64,000 nt of DNA from Shewanella polaris (GTDB taxonomy: Bacteria > Pseudomonadota > Gammaproteobacteria > Enterobacterales > Shewanellaceae): positions 2,852,001 through 2,916,000 of the forward strand of contig NZ_CP041036.1 in assembly GCF_006385555.1 (NCBI RefSeq), read 5' to 3'. Below are positions 8,376 to 16,813 of this stretch, in pieces. The number at the start of each line of letters is the position of its first letter. Position 1 is the stretch's first letter. The notes below the pieces were generated by a model. It was not told where the DNA came from. It worked only from the letters and a program-made list of their open reading frames with translations, and searched no databases. The translations under genes were made by a program, and so were the position numbers.

Positions 8376-9418
8376 TGGATAATCTACAAGCTTTATTTGA
8401 CCGCCTTTACCAAGGTAAGTCGTTAGATCGCGAGCAAATGGCACAAGTGTTTAGCGCTATTATTCAAGGTGACATGCAACCAGCAACAATGGCGGGTATG
8501 TTAGTTGCACTGAAAATGCGCGGCGAAACCATTGATGAAATAGCCGGAGCCGCGGACGCATTACGCCAAGCAGCCAAACCATTCCCACGTAGCGATGCCT
8601 CAAAACACACTGGTATTGTTGATATTGTTGGTACGGGCGGTGATGGTTACAACACCATTAATATATCAACCACTGCCGCGTTTGTTGCTGCTGCAGCGGG
8701 CGCAAAAGTGGCAAAACACGGTAACCGCAGCGTATCAAGTAAGTCTGGTTCTTCCGACTTATTGTCTCATTGCGGTATCGCACTCACCATGGAACCAGAA
8801 GCAGCAAGCCAATGTTTAGATAAACTCGGTTTATGCTTTTTATTCGCACCGCATTACCATGGTGGAGTTAAACATGCAGTGCCAGTAAGGCAAGCGTTAA
8901 AAACGCGAACCATTTTTAATGTGCTAGGCCCGCTAATTAACCCTGCCAGCCCAGAGTTTATGTTACTAGGTGTTTACACACTTGAACTTATTGAACCCAT
9001 TGCCCACGTGCTGCATGCCCTTGGGGTAAAACGCGCTATGGTGGTTTATGGCAGTGGCTTAGATGAAGTAGCCCTTCACGATAATACTCATGTGGCAGAA
9101 CTAAAAGACGGTGTAGTGCGTACTTACCAGCTGAGCCCTGAAGATCTAGGGGTTGAACGTGCAGACATAGCACAGCTAACAGGTGGCGAACCGGCAGACA
9201 ATGCCTTAATAACCCAAGCCATTTTGCAAGGCAAAGGCCTGCCTGCTCATCGAGATGCGGTGGCCATTAATGCCGGTTGTGCTTTGTATATCTGTGGTGT
9301 TTGCGACTCCGTTCAAGCGGGCACTCAACTAGCGCTTGATACGCTAGCGGGCGGTGCAGCCTTTACCTTATTAACCGATTTAGCTGCCGCGAGCCAAGCT
9401 GGAGAACATAATGAGTAA
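8375..9418 (+). CDS. trpD: Anthranilate phosphoribosyltransferase
   Basis: TrpD transfers phosphoribose from PRPP to anthranilate. The start at 8375 (MDNLQALFDRLYQGKSL) gives the family-typical 347 residues, and GGAGG lies just upstream. The open frame extends back to 8198 but that part overlaps trpG. The PRPP and Mg-binding motifs VDIVGTGGDGYNTINIST and KHGNRSVSSKSGSSD are intact, as is the later GLDEVALHD. The gene overlaps trpG by one base and trpCF by eight, so the operon is translated as a tightly coupled set. Confidence 0.96.
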   Translation: MDNLQALFDRLYQGKSLDREQMAQVFSAIIQGDMQPATMAGMLVALKMRGETIDEIAGAADALRQAAKPFPRSDASKHTGIVDIVGTGGDGYNTINISTTAAFVAAAAGAKVAKHGNRSVSSKSGSSDLLSHCGIALTMEPEAASQCLDKLGLCFLFAPHYHGGVKHAVPVRQALKTRTIFNVLGPLINPASPEFMLLGVYTLELIEPIAHVLHALGVKRAMVVYGSGLDEVALHDNTHVAELKDGVVRTYQLSPEDLGVERADIAQLTGGEPADNALITQAILQGKGLPAHRDAVAINAGCALYICGVCDSVQAGTQLALDTLAGGAAFTLLTDLAAASQAGEHNE

Positions 9419-10814
9419 GCCAGAAAGTAATGTATTAACCCGTATTGTTGATACAAAAGCGGCACATATTGCCGCACTTAAACTGCGTTTCCCAGAAGCC
9501 AGTTTACAGCCTAAAATATCAGATCGTAGTTTATATGACGCCCTAAAAGCGCCCAATGCTCAGTTCATCTTTGAATGTAAAAAGGCCAGTCCTTCTAAAG
9601 GTCTTATTCGTCCAGTGTTTGATGTTGAAGCCATTGCAAATATTTATGTTCATTACGCTGCAGGTATTTCAGTGCTCACCGACGAACAGTTTTTCCAAGG
9701 TGACATGGACTACATTCCAAAAGTGCGCGCAAGGGTAACTCAACCGATTATCTGTAAAGACTTTTTTGTCGACCCATACCAAGTGAAATTGGCAGCCCAT
9801 CAAGGCGCAGATGCTATATTGCTGATGTTGTCAGTACTTGATGATGCACAATATAGTTTATTAGCCGATGAAGCCGCAAAATATCAATTGGATGCCTTAA
9901 CCGAAGTCAGTAACGAAGCTGAATTGGCTCGGGCAATTGATCTTAATGCGCCGATTATTGGTATTAACAACCGCAATTTACGCGACTTAAGCACGGATCT
10001 TGCGACAACAGAGTTATTAGCACCACAGATCCCTGCAGACAGAGTAGTGATAAGCGAATCGGGAATTTACAACCACCAGCAAACTCGTCGTTTAAATCCA
10101 TTAGTAGACGGTTACCTTGTTGGCAGTTCTATTATGGCGCAACACGATATTGATTTAGCGTGCAGACAACTTGTTTTTGGTAACAATAAAGTCTGTGGTT
10201 TAACTCAAATTGACGATATTGAGGCAGTAGCAAAGGCAGGTGCCGTGTTTGGCGGATTAATATTCCATCCTAAATCACCAAGAGCGGTTACTCCAGAAGC
10301 GGCAACTGAGTTAGTCGCGCAAATGCACCAACGCAATATTGGCTTAAATATGGTGGGGGTATTTGTTAATCATCCTGTTGCTGACATTGCCACCTTAGCT
10401 AAAACACTTGAATTATTTGCGGTGCAATTACATGGCGATGAAACTGAACTTGAAATAAAACAGTTAACAGCATTACTGGCTCAACAACAACTCAGCACTG
10501 AGATTTGGAAAGCCGTCGCTGTTGATAGTCAAAGTGGCGAAATGAGCCAAAAGCCAGCGGGTGCCAATCGTTATTTATACGATAGCAAATCAGCACAACA
10601 ATTTGGCGGCACAGGACAAACATTTAATTGGCAAGCCGATATTGATGATAAACAAGATGCGATGTTGGCGGGTGGATTAACCCCAGACAATGTTTATCTT
10701 GCAAGCCAGCAAGGATTTTATGGGGTCGACTTAAATTCAGGAGTAGAATCTAGCCCTGGACATAAAGACCACCAAAAACTCATTGCCGCATTTACCCAAT
10801 TACGCCGTAATTAA
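9411..10814 (+). CDS. trpCF: Bifunctional indole-3-glycerol-phosphate synthase / phosphoribosylanthranilate isomerase
   Basis: A fusion of two TIM barrels in 467 residues, covering steps 3 and 4 of tryptophan synthesis. The N-terminal TrpC half (about 1-255) shows FIFECKKASPSKG, ICKDFFVDPYQV, GINNRNLRDL and VISESGI. The C-terminal TrpF half starts near KVCGLTQIDDIEAVAKAGA and ends with AGGLTPDNV and GVDLNSGVE. The same fusion is found in E. coli and Vibrio. The ATG (9411) lies 8 bases inside the trpD end with GGAG ahead. A 57-base gap, the largest within the operon, separates it from trpB; no terminator or clear promoter was seen in the gap. Confidence 0.96.
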   Translation: MSKPESNVLTRIVDTKAAHIAALKLRFPEASLQPKISDRSLYDALKAPNAQFIFECKKASPSKGLIRPVFDVEAIANIYVHYAAGISVLTDEQFFQGDMDYIPKVRARVTQPIICKDFFVDPYQVKLAAHQGADAILLMLSVLDDAQYSLLADEAAKYQLDALTEVSNEAELARAIDLNAPIIGINNRNLRDLSTDLATTELLAPQIPADRVVISESGIYNHQQTRRLNPLVDGYLVGSSIMAQHDIDLACRQLVFGNNKVCGLTQIDDIEAVAKAGAVFGGLIFHPKSPRAVTPEAATELVAQMHQRNIGLNMVGVFVNHPVADIATLAKTLELFAVQLHGDETELEIKQLTALLAQQQLSTEIWKAVAVDSQSGEMSQKPAGANRYLYDSKSAQQFGGTGQTFNWQADIDDKQDAMLAGGLTPDNVYLASQQGFYGVDLNSGVESSPGHKDHQKLIAAFTQLRRN

Positions 10815-10871
10815 TTTTATATTTACGACACTATTTTTAGTTAAAAACATGATTACTCGAAGGGAATATTT

Positions 10872-12083
10872 ATGACCGAGCTCAAGCTTAACCCTTATTT
10901 CGGCGAATATGGCGGTATGTACGTACCACAGATTTTAGTGCCTGCATTAAAGCAACTCGAAACCGCCTTTGTTGAAGCTCAACAAGATGAAAGCTTTATT
11001 GCTGAATTTACCGATTTATTGAAAAACTATGCCGGACGCCCAACAGCGCTAACCCTCACCCGAAATTTAAGTCCAAATCCTCTGGTAAAAATTTACCTAA
11101 AACGTGAAGACTTACTCCACGGCGGTGCTCATAAAACCAACCAAGTATTAGGTCAAGCTCTGTTAGCTAAGCGAATGGGTAAAAAAGAAATTATTGCCGA
11201 AACAGGTGCTGGCCAACATGGTGTGGCCACAGCCCTAGCCTGTGCACTTTTGGGGCTAAAATGTAAAGTTTACATGGGCGCAAAAGACATTGAACGTCAA
11301 TCTCCAAATGTGTTCCGCATGAAATTAATGGGCGCTGAAGTGATTCCAGTAACATCGGGTTCTTCAACCTTAAAAGATGCCTGTAACGAAGCCATGCGCG
11401 ACTGGTCAGGCAGCTATGATAAAGCCCATTACTTATTGGGCACAGCAGCCGGCCCGCATCCATTTCCAACTATTGTCCGTGAATTCCAACGGATGATAGG
11501 TGAAGAAACTAAAAAGCAAATTCTTGAAAGAGAAGGACGTTTACCAGATGCCGTTATCGCTTGTGTAGGCGGTGGCTCAAACGCTATTGGCATGTTTGCT
11601 GATTTTATTGATGAACCATCAGTAGAACTCATTGGTGTAGAACCTGCCGGTAAAGGCATTGATACCCCGATGCACGGTGCACCACTTAAACATGGTAAAA
11701 CCGGGATTTTCTTTGGAATGAAATCGCCATTAATGCAAGATAGTGACGGTCAGATTGAAGAATCATATTCGGTTTCTGCCGGACTTGATTTCCCATCGGT
11801 AGGACCACAACATGCGTATTTAAATTCTATTGGTCGTGCACGTTATGAGTCAGCTACTGATGATGAAGCGCTTGAGATGTTTCAAACACTTGCTCGCTGC
11901 GAAGGCATTATTCCCGCATTAGAGTCTGCCCATGCCCTCGCCTATGCCGTACGCATGGCAAAAGAAGCCACTAAAGAAACCATTTTAGTGGTTAATTTAT
12001 CTGGCCGTGGTGACAAAGATATTTTTACTGTGGCTGATATTTTAGAAGCCAAACAAAAAACACAGGAGAGCGGCAATGAGTAA
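10872..12083 (+). CDS. trpB: Tryptophan synthase beta chain
   Basis: TrpB condenses indole with L-serine using pyridoxal phosphate. The product is 403 residues, the normal size. The PLP lysine lies in [11 protein letters not shown] and the phosphate-binding loop is [25 protein letters not shown] and the C-terminal LSGRGDKD are also intact. AGGGAA precedes the ATG. The stop lies 8 bases inside trpA, so the subunits of the alpha2-beta2 complex are made from overlapping genes. Confidence 0.97.
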   Translation: MTELKLNPYFGEYGGMYVPQILVPALKQLETAFVEAQQDESFIAEFTDLLKNYAGRPTALTLTRNLSPNPLVKIYLKREDLLHGGAHKTNQVLGQALLAKRMGKKEIIAETGAGQHGVATALACALLGLKCKVYMGAKDIERQSPNVFRMKLMGAEVIPVTSGSSTLKDACNEAMRDWSGSYDKAHYLLGTAAGPHPFPTIVREFQRMIGEETKKQILEREGRLPDAVIACVGGGSNAIGMFADFIDEPSVELIGVEPAGKGIDTPMHGAPLKHGKTGIFFGMKSPLMQDSDGQIEESYSVSAGLDFPSVGPQHAYLNSIGRARYESATDDEALEMFQTLARCEGIIPALESAHALAYAVRMAKEATKETILVVNLSGRGDKDIFTVADILEAKQKTQESGNE

Positions 12084-12879
12084 CCGTTATCAAACAGCAT
12101 TTGCTGCACTGAAAGCACAAGATAAAGGTGCGTTTGTTCCTTTTGTGACCATTGGCGATCCGAGCCCTGAATTATCGTTAAAAATTATTCAAACCTTAGT
12201 GGATAATGGCGCTGATGCCCTTGAATTAGGATTTCCATTTTCAGATCCATTAGCCGATGGCCCCGTAATACAAGGTGCAAATTTGCGATCTTTAGCCGCA
12301 GGTACCACCCCAAGTGATTGCTTTGATATCATCACTAAAATTCGTGTCCAACACCCTGATCTGCCGATTGGGTTATTACTGTATGCCAACCTAGTTTTTG
12401 CTAATGGTATTGATGTGTTTTATGCCAAAGCACAGGCAGCAGGTGTTGATTCAGTATTGATTGCCGACGTACCAGTTGAAGAGTCAGCACCTTTTAGTAA
12501 AGCTGCTAAAGCTCACGGTATTGCACCTATCTTTATTGCACCGCCTAATGCAGATTCTGACACCTTAAAAATGGTCAGTGAACAAGGTGAAGGTTACACC
12601 TATCTGTTATCACGTGCGGGCGTCACGGGTACTGAATCAAAAGCAGGTCAACCTATTGAAAACATTCTGGCACAGCTGGCTGAATTTAATGCACCGCCGC
12701 CGCTATTAGGTTTTGGTATTGCAGAACCAGAACAAGTACGTGCGGCCATCAAAGCAGGCGCTGCAGGTGCTATTTCAGGCTCAGCTGTAGTTAAGATTAT
12801 TGCTGCACACCAACATGATGAAGTCACCTTATTGGCCAAACTTGCTGAATTTACCGCGACAATGAAAGCCGCAACCTAG
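12076..12879 (+). CDS. trpA: Tryptophan synthase alpha chain
   Basis: TrpA cleaves indole-3-glycerol phosphate and channels indole to TrpB. It is a 267-residue TIM barrel with the catalytic Glu in [19 protein letters not shown], the second catalytic Asp in [10 protein letters not shown], and the phosphate loop [10 protein letters not shown] near the end. The ATG has GGAG upstream and overlaps trpB by eight bases. A strong intrinsic terminator follows within about 30 bases, marking the end of the trp operon. Confidence 0.97.
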   Translation: MSNRYQTAFAALKAQDKGAFVPFVTIGDPSPELSLKIIQTLVDNGADALELGFPFSDPLADGPVIQGANLRSLAAGTTPSDCFDIITKIRVQHPDLPIGLLLYANLVFANGIDVFYAKAQAAGVDSVLIADVPVEESAPFSKAAKAHGIAPIFIAPPNADSDTLKMVSEQGEGYTYLLSRAGVTGTESKAGQPIENILAQLAEFNAPPPLLGFGIAEPEQVRAAIKAGAAGAISGSAVVKIIAAHQHDEVTLLAKLAEFTATMKAAT

Positions 12880-12902
12880 ACACTTTTTGATAACCATAGC
12901 CC

Positions 12903-12931
12903 AAAAAGAGCCGTTAATTCGGCTCTTTTTT
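12903..12931 (+). terminator. Intrinsic terminator of the trp operon
   Basis: AAAAAGAGCCG (12903-12913) pairs perfectly with CGGCTCTTTTT (12920-12930) around a 6-base loop, with a continuous T run. It lies 24 bases after the trpA stop. Confidence 0.9.
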
Positions 12932-13094
12932 CAGGTATTAATCCGTCCATAATACGGGTTAAGTTTTCAATGCTGAATATCAGCAGTCAAGAACGCTATA
13001 GCTTTACTACGAATGGGGACAAAAGCGCGACTGACATCAAACACCGTTTAAAAAGTGACAACCAAGACTTACTCAGCCTAAATAACAACACATA

Positions 13095-13198
13095 AAAAAT
13101 GATTCACTGGAGCATATATAAGGCACGGACAATCATCGATCTCGCTGAAGATTGCCGTTAACATTCCCTTGCAAGATGGCCGATGATTAATCATTTTT
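13095..13198. repeat. Nested inverted repeat of unknown role
   Basis: AAAAATGATT (13095-13104) is the exact complement of AATCATTTTT (13189-13198). Inside it, ATCATCG (13132-13138) matches CGATGAT (13181-13187). The whole could fold as a 104-base hairpin with a large loop. It stands just left of the 269-bp inverted-repeat element in the trpA-yciB gap, has no open frame, and is not an obvious terminator. It could be another small mobile element or a structured RNA. Confidence 0.45.
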
Positions 13199-13209
13199 CG
13201 CTATCCTTG

Positions 13210-13478
13210 TTAGGGTCTGTTGATCTTTGCAGGTTAAATTTTGTTCGAGATAAAAACGTTTTAATCGAGGCGAGCGGATTGCTGCCTAGCAATCTAAGCT
13301 AAATTCGCTCAACAAAGAGTAAAACGTTTTTAGCCGAACCCTTCGGGCAGCGTTTGTTGGTCATTTTTACTGCGTTATCGACTTTTTATGTAGAATAACT
13401 ACACCACAAAGTCTCTGCCTTGTACAAATGACCAACAATTCGCTGCAAAAACAACCTTGAAAGATCAACAGACCCTAA
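13210..13478. mobile_element. 269-bp MITE-like element with 19-bp perfect terminal inverted repeats
   Basis: Both ends carry TTAGGGTCTGTTGATCTTT as a perfect 19-bp inverted repeat, extending imperfectly to about 26 bp. Further dyads are nested inside: TTGTTGGTCATTT against AAATGACCAACAA, and AAAACGTTTTA against TAAAACGTTTT. There is no transposase frame, so it is a non-autonomous element. A second, shortened copy in opposite orientation lies at about 38633-38779. It fills most of the 688-base gap between trpA and yciB. The parent insertion sequence was not identified. Confidence 0.8.
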
Positions 13479-13567
13479 TGTGAATAGGGATAACATCATG
13501 CTACAATCGATGATTATTACGGTGGTAATGCCACATCATCAGCCTCTTTTTCTAACCTGAGATCGTT

Positions 13568-14119
13568 ATGAAACAACTGTTAGATTTTTTACCTTTAGTC
13601 ATTTTTTTCGCTGTATATAAACTCTATGACATTTATACTGCAACAGCAGTATTGATTGCTGCTTCAGCAATTCAACTCGTCATCACTTATCTGCTTTATA
13701 AACACATTGAAAAAATGCATTTGGCCACATTCGCCTTGGTGACTGTCTTTGGGTCTCTTACACTGTTTTTCCATGATGATGCCTTTATCAAATGGAAAGT
13801 CAGCATCGTTTACGCCTTGTTTGCTATTGGGTTAATTGTCTCTCAAATGATGGGCAAACCTGCGCTTAAGAGCATGTTAGGTAAAGAAATGAAAGTTGAC
13901 GATAAAATATGGGCTCAACTTACATGGTATTGGGTTGGATTTTTTGTTTTATGTGGATTCGCCAACATTTATATTGCGTTCAATTTACCTTTAGAAACTT
14001 GGGTTAACTTTAAAGTCTTTGGCTTAACAGCCCTCACCTTAATTAACACTGTTATTACGGTAGTCTATCTGTATAAAAATATGGAAGAAGACAACTCACA
14101 ACCAACTGATGGTCAATAA
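13568..14119 (+). CDS. yciB: Septation-associated inner membrane protein YciB
   Basis: A 183-residue polytopic protein with about five transmembrane helices. The family-defining N-terminus [20 protein letters not shown] is followed by conserved [20 protein letters not shown] near residues 118-137. YciB (also called IspZ/IntA) is linked to cell-envelope synthesis and septation in enterobacteria; the biochemical role is unsettled. It is the first of three tightly spaced genes (yciB-yciI-xthA). The ATG at 13568 fits the family start. Confidence 0.93.
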   Translation: MKQLLDFLPLVIFFAVYKLYDIYTATAVLIAASAIQLVITYLLYKHIEKMHLATFALVTVFGSLTLFFHDDAFIKWKVSIVYALFAIGLIVSQMMGKPALKSMLGKEMKVDDKIWAQLTWYWVGFFVLCGFANIYIAFNLPLETWVNFKVFGLTALTLINTVITVVYLYKNMEEDNSQPTDGQ

Positions 14120-14153
14120 TCAATCAACAAGATCAAGTAAAGGAAGATGCTAT

Positions 14154-14453
14154 ATGTGGTATATGATTTCATCTCAAGATGTCGAAAACAGTTTAGAAAA
14201 ACGTTTATCTGTTCGTACTGAACATTTAGCCCGTTTACAAACTTTAGCCGATGAAGGCCGTTTATTAACTGCCGGACCACATCCTGCAATTGATAATGAA
14301 AACTCTGGAGAAGCGGGTTTTACTGGTTCTTTAGTTGTTGCCGAGTTCTCTTCACTAGAAGATGCCCAAGCTTGGGCCGATGTAGACCCTTATATCGCCG
14401 CTGGCGTATACAAAAGTGTCATCGTTAAACCATTTAAGCGAGTACTTCCATAA
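14154..14453 (+). CDS. yciI: YciI-family protein
   Basis: A 99-residue ferredoxin-like fold protein of the YciI family, usually found beside yciB. The start [18 protein letters not shown] at 14154 has AGGAAG nearby and matches the family; the longer frame from 14109 overlaps yciB and lacks support. The conserved [13 protein letters not shown] and [13 protein letters not shown] blocks are present, including the His and Asp residues thought to form the active site. The function is uncertain. Its TAA overlaps the xthA ATG by one base, so the two are coupled. Confidence 0.92.
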   Translation: MWYMISSQDVENSLEKRLSVRTEHLARLQTLADEGRLLTAGPHPAIDNENSGEAGFTGSLVVAEFSSLEDAQAWADVDPYIAAGVYKSVIVKPFKRVLP

Positions 14454-15271
14454 TGAAAATAGTGTCTTTTAACATTAATGGGATACGTGCTCGTTTACAT
14501 CAATTACAAGCACTGATCGACAGCCATTCACCGGATATTATTGGTTTGCAAGAAACCAAAGTACATGATGACGCGTTCCCTGTCGCTGACGTAGAAGCTA
14601 TGGGTTATAAAGTTCATTATCATGGTGGCAAAGCACATTATGGTGTGGCGATGCTGTCAAAAATAGAACCTATTTGTGTTATTAAAGGTTTTGAAACCGA
14701 TGATGAAGACGCCCAACGTCGCCTGATCATTGGCCAGTTCAAGCAAGACAATGGCCGTATATTAACGGTATTCAATGGCTACTTCCCTCAAGGTGAAAGT
14801 ATTCATCACGAAACAAAATATCCGGCTAAGCGTAAGTTTTATCAAGACTTAATGCTGTATTTAGAAAAGCATCATAATCCTAGTGAAGACATTGCGATTA
14901 TTGGTGATATTAATATATCGCCAACCGATTTAGACATTGGTATTGGTGATATTAACGCCAAGCGTTGGTTAAAATCGGGTAAATGTAGCTTCCAACCTGA
15001 AGAACGTGAATGGTTAGCGCGCCTAGAACAATGGGGATTTATCGATAGTTTTCGTCAATTACACCCAACTCGTACAGAACGTTATTCATGGTTTGATTAT
15101 CGCAGCAAAGGCTTTGTTGATAACCGTGGCCTACGAATAGACGTTATTTTGGTGACTGAATCTATGGTCCCACGCTTAATTGAATCTGACGTGGATTACG
15201 ATTTACGCGGTATTGATAAACCATCAGATCACGCGCCAATTTGGAGCACCTTTAGCGAAAAGCTAATATAA
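14453..15271 (+). CDS. xthA: Exodeoxyribonuclease III
   Basis: XthA is the major AP endonuclease and 3'-5' exonuclease of base-excision repair. The 272-residue product has the expected motifs in order: SFNINGIRARLHQLQ, IIGLQETKVHDD (metal-binding Glu), HYGVAMLSK, NGYFPQGES, IIGDINISPTDLDIGIGD (catalytic Asp/Asn), WFDYRSKGFVDNRGLRID and KPSDHAPIW (catalytic His). The length matches E. coli XthA. It is the last gene of the yciB-yciI-xthA unit. Confidence 0.96.
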   Translation: MKIVSFNINGIRARLHQLQALIDSHSPDIIGLQETKVHDDAFPVADVEAMGYKVHYHGGKAHYGVAMLSKIEPICVIKGFETDDEDAQRRLIIGQFKQDNGRILTVFNGYFPQGESIHHETKYPAKRKFYQDLMLYLEKHHNPSEDIAIIGDINISPTDLDIGIGDINAKRWLKSGKCSFQPEEREWLARLEQWGFIDSFRQLHPTRTERYSWFDYRSKGFVDNRGLRIDVILVTESMVPRLIESDVDYDLRGIDKPSDHAPIWSTFSEKLI

Positions 15272-15323
15272 GTTAAATAACTTAGTCATAGGTTAACCAA
15301 ATAACGTATCAATTCGATTACTT

Positions 15324-15383
15324 CGCTACTAAAAACCATAAAAGCGATAAGTTCATCTTACTTCTAGCGCATTTTTAGTAGCG
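15324..15383. repeat. 12-bp inverted repeat downstream of xthA
   Basis: CGCTACTAAAAA (15324-15335) is the perfect complement of TTTTTAGTAGCG (15372-15383), separated by 36 bases. It lies about 50 bases after xthA in a 266-base gene-free stretch that otherwise holds nothing recognisable. It could be a long-loop terminator or an operator-type dyad. Confidence 0.4.
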
Positions 15384-15537
15384 GATCAGCCTTCAGAACA
15401 CCCTCTCAGCTAATCTCAACGACCAGTCACTATGACAACTCTCTATGCCTATTCTTTATGCTTAGAGTGCTTGCAAAGTAGCATCGCACCAGCAGAAAAA
15501 ATGGTTTTAGTTTATATAGATTTTATGTTCAAGTGAT

Positions 15538-16809
15538 CTAAAAGAAATAGCGGCTGGATAATTGCCATTGTTGTTCGACTAAATCAATAGATTCATTAAG
15601 GTAAGCTCTAGCGGGTCGATTTGAATCGATAAGATTGTACTCAAATTGAATAAACCATGGTCGGTCTAATTGGTACTGGTAAGCCAGTGTCAATGATTGG
15701 CCATCTTCGTTGTTATTATCATATGGCGTACTGTCATTATCGGTGACAGAAAAATCTTCAACACGAATATTAACTCTATGTTGCGACCAACGCTTGCTGA
15801 GTAAGATATATCCCGATTGAAAATCATTATCAACCACAGGATAACCTTCTGTGTTGGTCATCAAGGTAGAACCCTGCATAAATTGACCAATTAAGCTTAT
15901 TCCGTAAGGTAAACGCCATTTTGTGCCAACATGACCAAACTGAGTCAACCACACATATTGACCTTGTTTAACGATAAGCGTGTTAGCATTATTGTCATAA
16001 TAACCTGCTTGAACACTGCCTTTATTACGCCAAGTCCACTTGGCTAACACATGCCCACCAATACGATCGTCAAGTTCAGTAAAAGGATCCGAATTAGCAG
16101 CTTGAGCCTCTAACATACCGCCAGTTTCCATTGCTGGAATGGCTGCGATGGGAAGCGTTTCTTGCACTAATGTTTGTCTTGAGGTTTGAGTCCAACCATG
16201 CCAAGCCAACATGGCACCAGTGGTATCGTTAAACATAAAGGCTTCAGCTGTTAATGAAAAATCATGCTCTGACTGACGATACTTGCCTAAAGACTCAATG
16301 GTTGTCGATAAACCAATGTGTCTGACTTCTTCAGCGAGCCAGCTATTTAACGTTGAGTAATTTAACGTGTAAGGCGATGCCCAAGCTGTTGCAACATTTT
16401 CTAACGAGATTTTCGGGTACATCAGACCAAATTGTACATCAAGGCGAATGCCCGATTCACTTGGAATATCACGATAACGGATCAACGCTTCGGTGATGCC
16501 CAATCCATTATTGATCCCATCAACATAGCCATTAGCCACAATGCGACTCGACCAAGCATCACCCCATTGGATGTGATAATTTAATCCTAGTTGTGATAAC
16601 GCTATTTGTGCGCCATTGTCAGCGCCAAACTTGCCCAATCCACCCTCTAGATAAGAATCGATGGTATCTGCATAACCGGCACGAACATCAATCACACCAG
16701 TGAGATCATGCTCAACATCCTTCAGTTCAATAGAGTCGGCATAAACACTGCTACTCAAAAACAGTAAACAGCACACTATCCTTGTATATGACGGGCAAAT
16801 AATAGTCAC
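15538..16809 (-). CDS. Predicted outer-membrane beta-barrel (porin-like) protein
   Basis: A 423-residue secreted protein with a signal peptide ending near SSSVYADS. Alternating hydrophobic and aromatic strands fill the rest, and the last strand ends SSRYFF, the terminal-Phe signature recognised by BAM. I do not recognise a named family; a passive or specific barrel is inferred from the strand pattern. It starts 4 bases after the GGDEF/EAL gene, which follows the cupredoxin-like gene by 2 bases, so the three form one transcription unit. The barrel is presumably the output or partner of that signalling unit. Confidence 0.7.
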   Translation of the reverse strand: MTIICPSYTRIVCCLLFLSSSVYADSIELKDVEHDLTGVIDVRAGYADTIDSYLEGGLGKFGADNGAQIALSQLGLNYHIQWGDAWSSRIVANGYVDGINNGLGITEALIRYRDIPSESGIRLDVQFGLMYPKISLENVATAWASPYTLNYSTLNSWLAEEVRHIGLSTTIESLGKYRQSEHDFSLTAEAFMFNDTTGAMLAWHGWTQTSRQTLVQETLPIAAIPAMETGGMLEAQAANSDPFTELDDRIGGHVLAKWTWRNKGSVQAGYYDNNANTLIVKQGQYVWLTQFGHVGTKWRLPYGISLIGQFMQGSTLMTNTEGYPVVDNDFQSGYILLSKRWSQHRVNIRVEDFSVTDNDSTPYDNNNEDGQSLTLAYQYQLDRPWFIQFEYNLIDSNRPARAYLNESIDLVEQQWQLSSRYFF

Positions 16810-16813
16810 TCTC

